NCBI GenBank assembly: GCA_026224775.1
Contig: JAMFRP010000026.1
Location: 248,001 to 312,000 of the forward strand
Direction: 5' to 3'
DNA length: 64,000 nt
Source: Bacteroidota bacterium
GTDB lineage: Bacteria; Bacteroidota; Bacteroidia; Sphingobacteriales; Sphingobacteriaceae
The notes below the pieces were generated by a model that was not told the origin of the DNA, did no database searches, and was given only the letters and a program-made list of their open reading frames with translations. A program made the translations under genes and the position numbers. Below, piece after piece: positions 61,756 through 64,000 of this stretch (positions within the stretch are counted from its first letter, which is position 1; every line of letters begins with the position of its first letter).

Positions 61756-61769
61756 ATACCAATTGGTAT
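61756..61769 (+). promoter_or_regulatory. TetR operator 1
   Basis: ATACCAATTGGTAT is a perfect 14-bp palindrome overlapping a TATATTTG -7 box (61767-61774) right before the TetR start. A near copy lies in the 62389-62420 palindrome. Confidence 0.75.
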
Positions 61770-61777
61770 ATTTGTAT

Positions 61778-62380
61778 ATGGAAAATAAACTGTCAAAGGC
61801 CGACCGCACACGCCAGTTCATTATTGAAACTACAGCCGGCATATTTAACACTAAAGGATATGCAGGTACTTCCATGTCCGATCTTACCGAAGCCACAGGT
61901 TTAACCAAGGGCAGTATTTATGGCAATTTTGGAAACAAAGAAGATGTGGCGCTTGCAGTGTTTGATCATAATTACGCCAAAGTTACGGGCTTAATTCAGC
62001 AACGCATTCAATCGGCTAAAACCTATCATGATAAATTGATGGTTTATGCTCAGGTATATGATCAGTTTACCCGCGGTAGTTTCCCGATAGGGGGCTGCCC
62101 CATATTAAATACCGCTGTTGAGGCTGATGATACCAATAGCTTATTAAAAGATCGCGCAGCCAAAGCCATCTTAAAATGGAAAAGGAGTGTACAGGACCTG
62201 ATACAGGCAGGTGTTGATGCAGGAGAATTTAAACAAGGCTTGGATCATTCGCGTATTGCTTTGTCAATAATAGCTTTGGTTGAAGGTGGTATCATGATAA
62301 GCAAAGTAACTAATAGTCAGGCTTGTTTGGATAAAATTATGATTACGGTGGAATCAATAATAAGCGAAATGAAAATTTAA
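61778..62380 (+). CDS. TetR-family regulator
   Basis: About 200 residues from the ATG at 61778. HTH: TRQFIIETTAGIFNTKGYAGTSMSDLTEATGLTKGSIYGNFGNKEDVALAVFDHNY. The C-terminal ligand domain (FPIGGCPILNTAVEADDTNSLLKDRAAKAILKWKRSVQDLIQAG) is of the AcrR/YxaF-like kind with a GGCPILN motif. It likely represses itself and the SDR gene through the ATACC-type palindrome. The -7 box is so close to the ATG that the transcript may be nearly leaderless. Confidence 0.88.
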   Translation: MENKLSKADRTRQFIIETTAGIFNTKGYAGTSMSDLTEATGLTKGSIYGNFGNKEDVALAVFDHNYAKVTGLIQQRIQSAKTYHDKLMVYAQVYDQFTRGSFPIGGCPILNTAVEADDTNSLLKDRAAKAILKWKRSVQDLIQAGVDAGEFKQGLDHSRIALSIIALVEGGIMISKVTNSQACLDKIMITVESIISEMKI

Positions 62381-62388
62381 AAAATTTG

Positions 62389-62420
62389 ACATAAAATATA
62401 CCAATCGGTATATTTTATGT
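62389..62420 (+). promoter_or_regulatory. TetR operator 2 (32-bp palindrome)
   Basis: Arms ACATAAAATATACC / GGTATATTTTATGT around AATC, containing ATACCAATCGGTAT, which differs from operator 1 at one base. It lies just before the SDR gene. Confidence 0.75.
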
Positions 62421-62456
62421 TTTAATATTGTGCAGTTATATTAACAACAACATAAA

Positions 62457-63197
62457 ATGAATATCACCAATAAAACTATACTAATAACCGGCGGAGGATC
62501 GGGTATTGGTTTCGCTATCGCGAAATTATTAAGCGAAAAAAACAATCAGGTAATCATCACAGGTAGAACAGAAGCCAAGCTAAAAGAAGCTGCCGCCAAA
62601 TTAACCAACGTAAGTTATTTTGCTACTGACGTTACTAAAGCAGATGATGTAAATAAGTTGGTTGCTTATCTGCAACAAAATTATCCTAACCTGAGTGTTG
62701 TGATAAACAATGCAGGACAGGCTTTTATGTATGAATTGGATAATGCACCAGCCTTTGAAAATGCAGGTGCGGAGATAGACACCAACTATTTATCCATTAT
62801 TCGTTTAATTGACAAGTTATTGCCTGCGCTTAAAGCTCAACCCGAAGCTGCTATTGTAAACGTTACATCCGTATTGGCAATAGCACCATCGCATGATGTG
62901 CCTACTTATTCTGCAAGTAAAGCTGCTCTCCATTCTTACACCCAAGCGCTAAGGTTTGGTTTAGAAAAAACATCAAATGTTAAAGTTTTTGAGTTGATGC
63001 CACCATTAGTTGATACCGACTTCTCTGCCGAAATTGGTGGTAGCAATGGCATCCCGCCGCAACAGGTTGCCGAAGAATTTTTACAGGCATTTGAAGCAAA
63101 TACCTTTGAAATTCATGTTGGTTTTACTGCTCAGTTTCATGAGGCTTACCTAAAATCGCCTGCTGATGCATTTGCAATGCTGAATGCGAGGAGGTAA
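62457..63197 (+). CDS. Short-chain dehydrogenase/reductase (DltE-like)
   Basis: A 246-residue classical SDR: TGGGSGIGFAIAK (cofactor-binding), VVINNAG (NNAG), catalytic Ser in NVTSVLA and YSASK (Tyr/Lys). The NAD(P)H-dependent substrate is unknown. It follows the TetR gene with a shared operator and is probably part of a stress or detoxification response. Confidence 0.9.
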   Translation: MNITNKTILITGGGSGIGFAIAKLLSEKNNQVIITGRTEAKLKEAAAKLTNVSYFATDVTKADDVNKLVAYLQQNYPNLSVVINNAGQAFMYELDNAPAFENAGAEIDTNYLSIIRLIDKLLPALKAQPEAAIVNVTSVLAIAPSHDVPTYSASKAALHSYTQALRFGLEKTSNVKVFELMPPLVDTDFSAEIGGSNGIPPQQVAEEFLQAFEANTFEIHVGFTAQFHEAYLKSPADAFAMLNARR

Positions 63198-63247
63198 ATA
63201 TTAAAGTTGATTTTACAGGCAATCACAGATATATATGATTGCCTGTA

Positions 63248-63763
63248 CTATTTTAATATAGTATCCAGCACTACACCTAAACCGACCTTCAAATCATCGT
63301 TAATAATATGGCCGTCGCTATCAATCTTTGCCCTGATGAATGGCACTAACAGATCAGCAATTACATTGGCAGATAAAGCTCCCAGTGTTTTTAATAAAGA
63401 CGCATGCGCGCTATCACCAACAGATGCAGCGGTAATCAATACCACCTGTTTATCGACCAAAGTACTGCTTGATACTGTCCAGTCGAGTGCGTTTTTTAGC
63501 TGACCGGGTACACCGAAAGCATACTCAGGCGTACAGATGATTACAATATCAGCGTTTGTTATTTTATTGCGAAAATCAATCACAGTTTGTGGGGGGGACT
63601 CGTTATCCAATCCAGGTTCAAATGGCGGGATTTGCGCTAAATCTTCATAAATGGCATAATCAACTTCAGCCGGCATTAATCCGCCTAAAAAGCGTAAAAT
63701 ATTATGATTAGATGAGCCTGATCTTAGACTGCCAGAAATAGCAAATATGTTTTTATTAGGCAT
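63248..63763 (-). CDS. NADPH-dependent FMN reductase-like flavoprotein
   Basis: About 171 residues from the ATG at 63763 (an upstream TTG is less likely). Flavodoxin-like fold with ISGSLRSGSSNHNILRFL (phosphate-binding loop), PPFEPGLDNESPP, IVIICTPEYAFGVPGQLKNALDWT (the PEY..GVPG motif) and LITAASVGDSAHAS. It belongs to the NAD(P)H-dependent oxidoreductase family that reduces FMN, quinones or chromate. Confidence 0.85.
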   Translation of the reverse strand: MPNKNIFAISGSLRSGSSNHNILRFLGGLMPAEVDYAIYEDLAQIPPFEPGLDNESPPQTVIDFRNKITNADIVIICTPEYAFGVPGQLKNALDWTVSSSTLVDKQVVLITAASVGDSAHASLLKTLGALSANVIADLLVPFIRAKIDSDGHIINDDLKVGLGVVLDTILK

Positions 63764-63786
63764 CCACAAAAGAGTAAATTTATGTG

Positions 63787-64000
63787 CTAATTTGGAAACT
63801 GCATCACAAAAGATGATCCCACGCCTTCAGAGCTTTGCACTTGTATGTTTCCTTTATGCAGCAACATTATCTGCTTACACAAGCTTAAACCAATACCGCT
63901 GCCGGTTTTGCGGGTACTGAAGAATGGGATAAATATTTTATCCAATAATTCTGGCGGCATACCTAAGCCGTTATCGGTTACTTTAACCAAAGTCTTATTG
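63787..64000 (-). CDS. C-terminal end of a sensor histidine kinase (partial)
   Basis: The frame is open through the right edge. The visible part is the end of an ATPase domain: VKVTDNGLGMPPELLDKIFIPFFSTRKTGSGIGLSLCKQIMLLHKGNIQVQSSEGVGSSFVMQFP, with the DNGxGMP (G1) and GSGIGLSLCK (G2) boxes. The kinase continues past the window. Confidence 0.85.
   Translation of the reverse strand, partial: NKTLVKVTDNGLGMPPELLDKIFIPFFSTRKTGSGIGLSLCKQIMLLHKGNIQVQSSEGVGSSFVMQFPN

Noticed and set aside
1..64000. CRISPR array
   Set aside because: No set of regularly spaced 25-40 bp direct repeats with unique spacers was seen. The repeated sequences found are isolated intergenic copies, promoter motifs or tandem coding repeats.

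Overview
The window looks like chromosomal DNA from a Bacteroidota species, most likely of the family Sphingobacteriaceae (Mucilaginibacter/Pedobacter-like). The evidence is the TonB-receptor/lipoprotein pair at the left edge, type III glutamine synthetase, a DUF4468-like secreted protein, promoters of the TAnnTTTG type, AT-rich spacers and Bacteroidota-style intergenic inverted repeats. This placement is inference from gene content; no rRNA gene is present.

Left chromosomal region (1-19,395): the end of a TonB-dependent receptor and its partner lipoprotein, purM, a ClC-type chloride channel/antiporter, a nitrogen cluster (type III glutamine synthetase divergent from an ammonium transporter, followed by an outer-membrane beta-barrel protein), a DUF4468-like secreted protein, TonB, a run purL - VOC protein - TrmN6-like methyltransferase - YfcE-like phosphoesterase, RNase HI, a copper P-type ATPase and tRNA-His(GTG).

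Integrated element (19,396-51,403, about 32 kb): it lies in the 3' end of tRNA-His and is bounded by an 18-bp direct repeat (attL/attR). A tyrosine integrase sits at the left end and an S24-type self-cleaving repressor at the right end. In between, nearly everything reads leftward: a small early/regulatory region (Cro-like, HD-domain, Zn-binding and replisome-organiser-like genes and a tRNA-like RNA), then a complete Mu-like contractile tail (terminator-like protein, sheath, tube, frameshifted tail chaperone, tape measure, gp46/47/48 baseplate proteins, fibres, gpN-, gpP- and gp45-like hub and spike), adhesin/fibre-like proteins including one with an SGNH hydrolase domain, and a lysis cassette with a GH108 endolysin. 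I find no capsid, portal, terminase or head-completion gene. The element is therefore best read as a headless, tail-only particle (R-type tailocin-like) that still has its own integration module. Four copies of a 20-bp motif, each followed at 22-23 bp by a TAnnTTTG-like box, look like co-ordinated late promoters for the structural operons.

Right chromosomal region (51,404-64,000): a secreted protein of unknown function, a uracil-DNA glycosylase-family protein, a GntR regulator with an Fsr-like MFS exporter (shared operator-like motif), a MerR regulator divergent from a DHA2-type MFS exporter, an OmpR-type two-component system, PpnP, an OmpA-family lipoprotein, a small hydrophilic protein, a TetR regulator and an SDR oxidoreductase that share a palindromic operator, an FMN reductase, and the 3' end of a sensor kinase running off the right edge.
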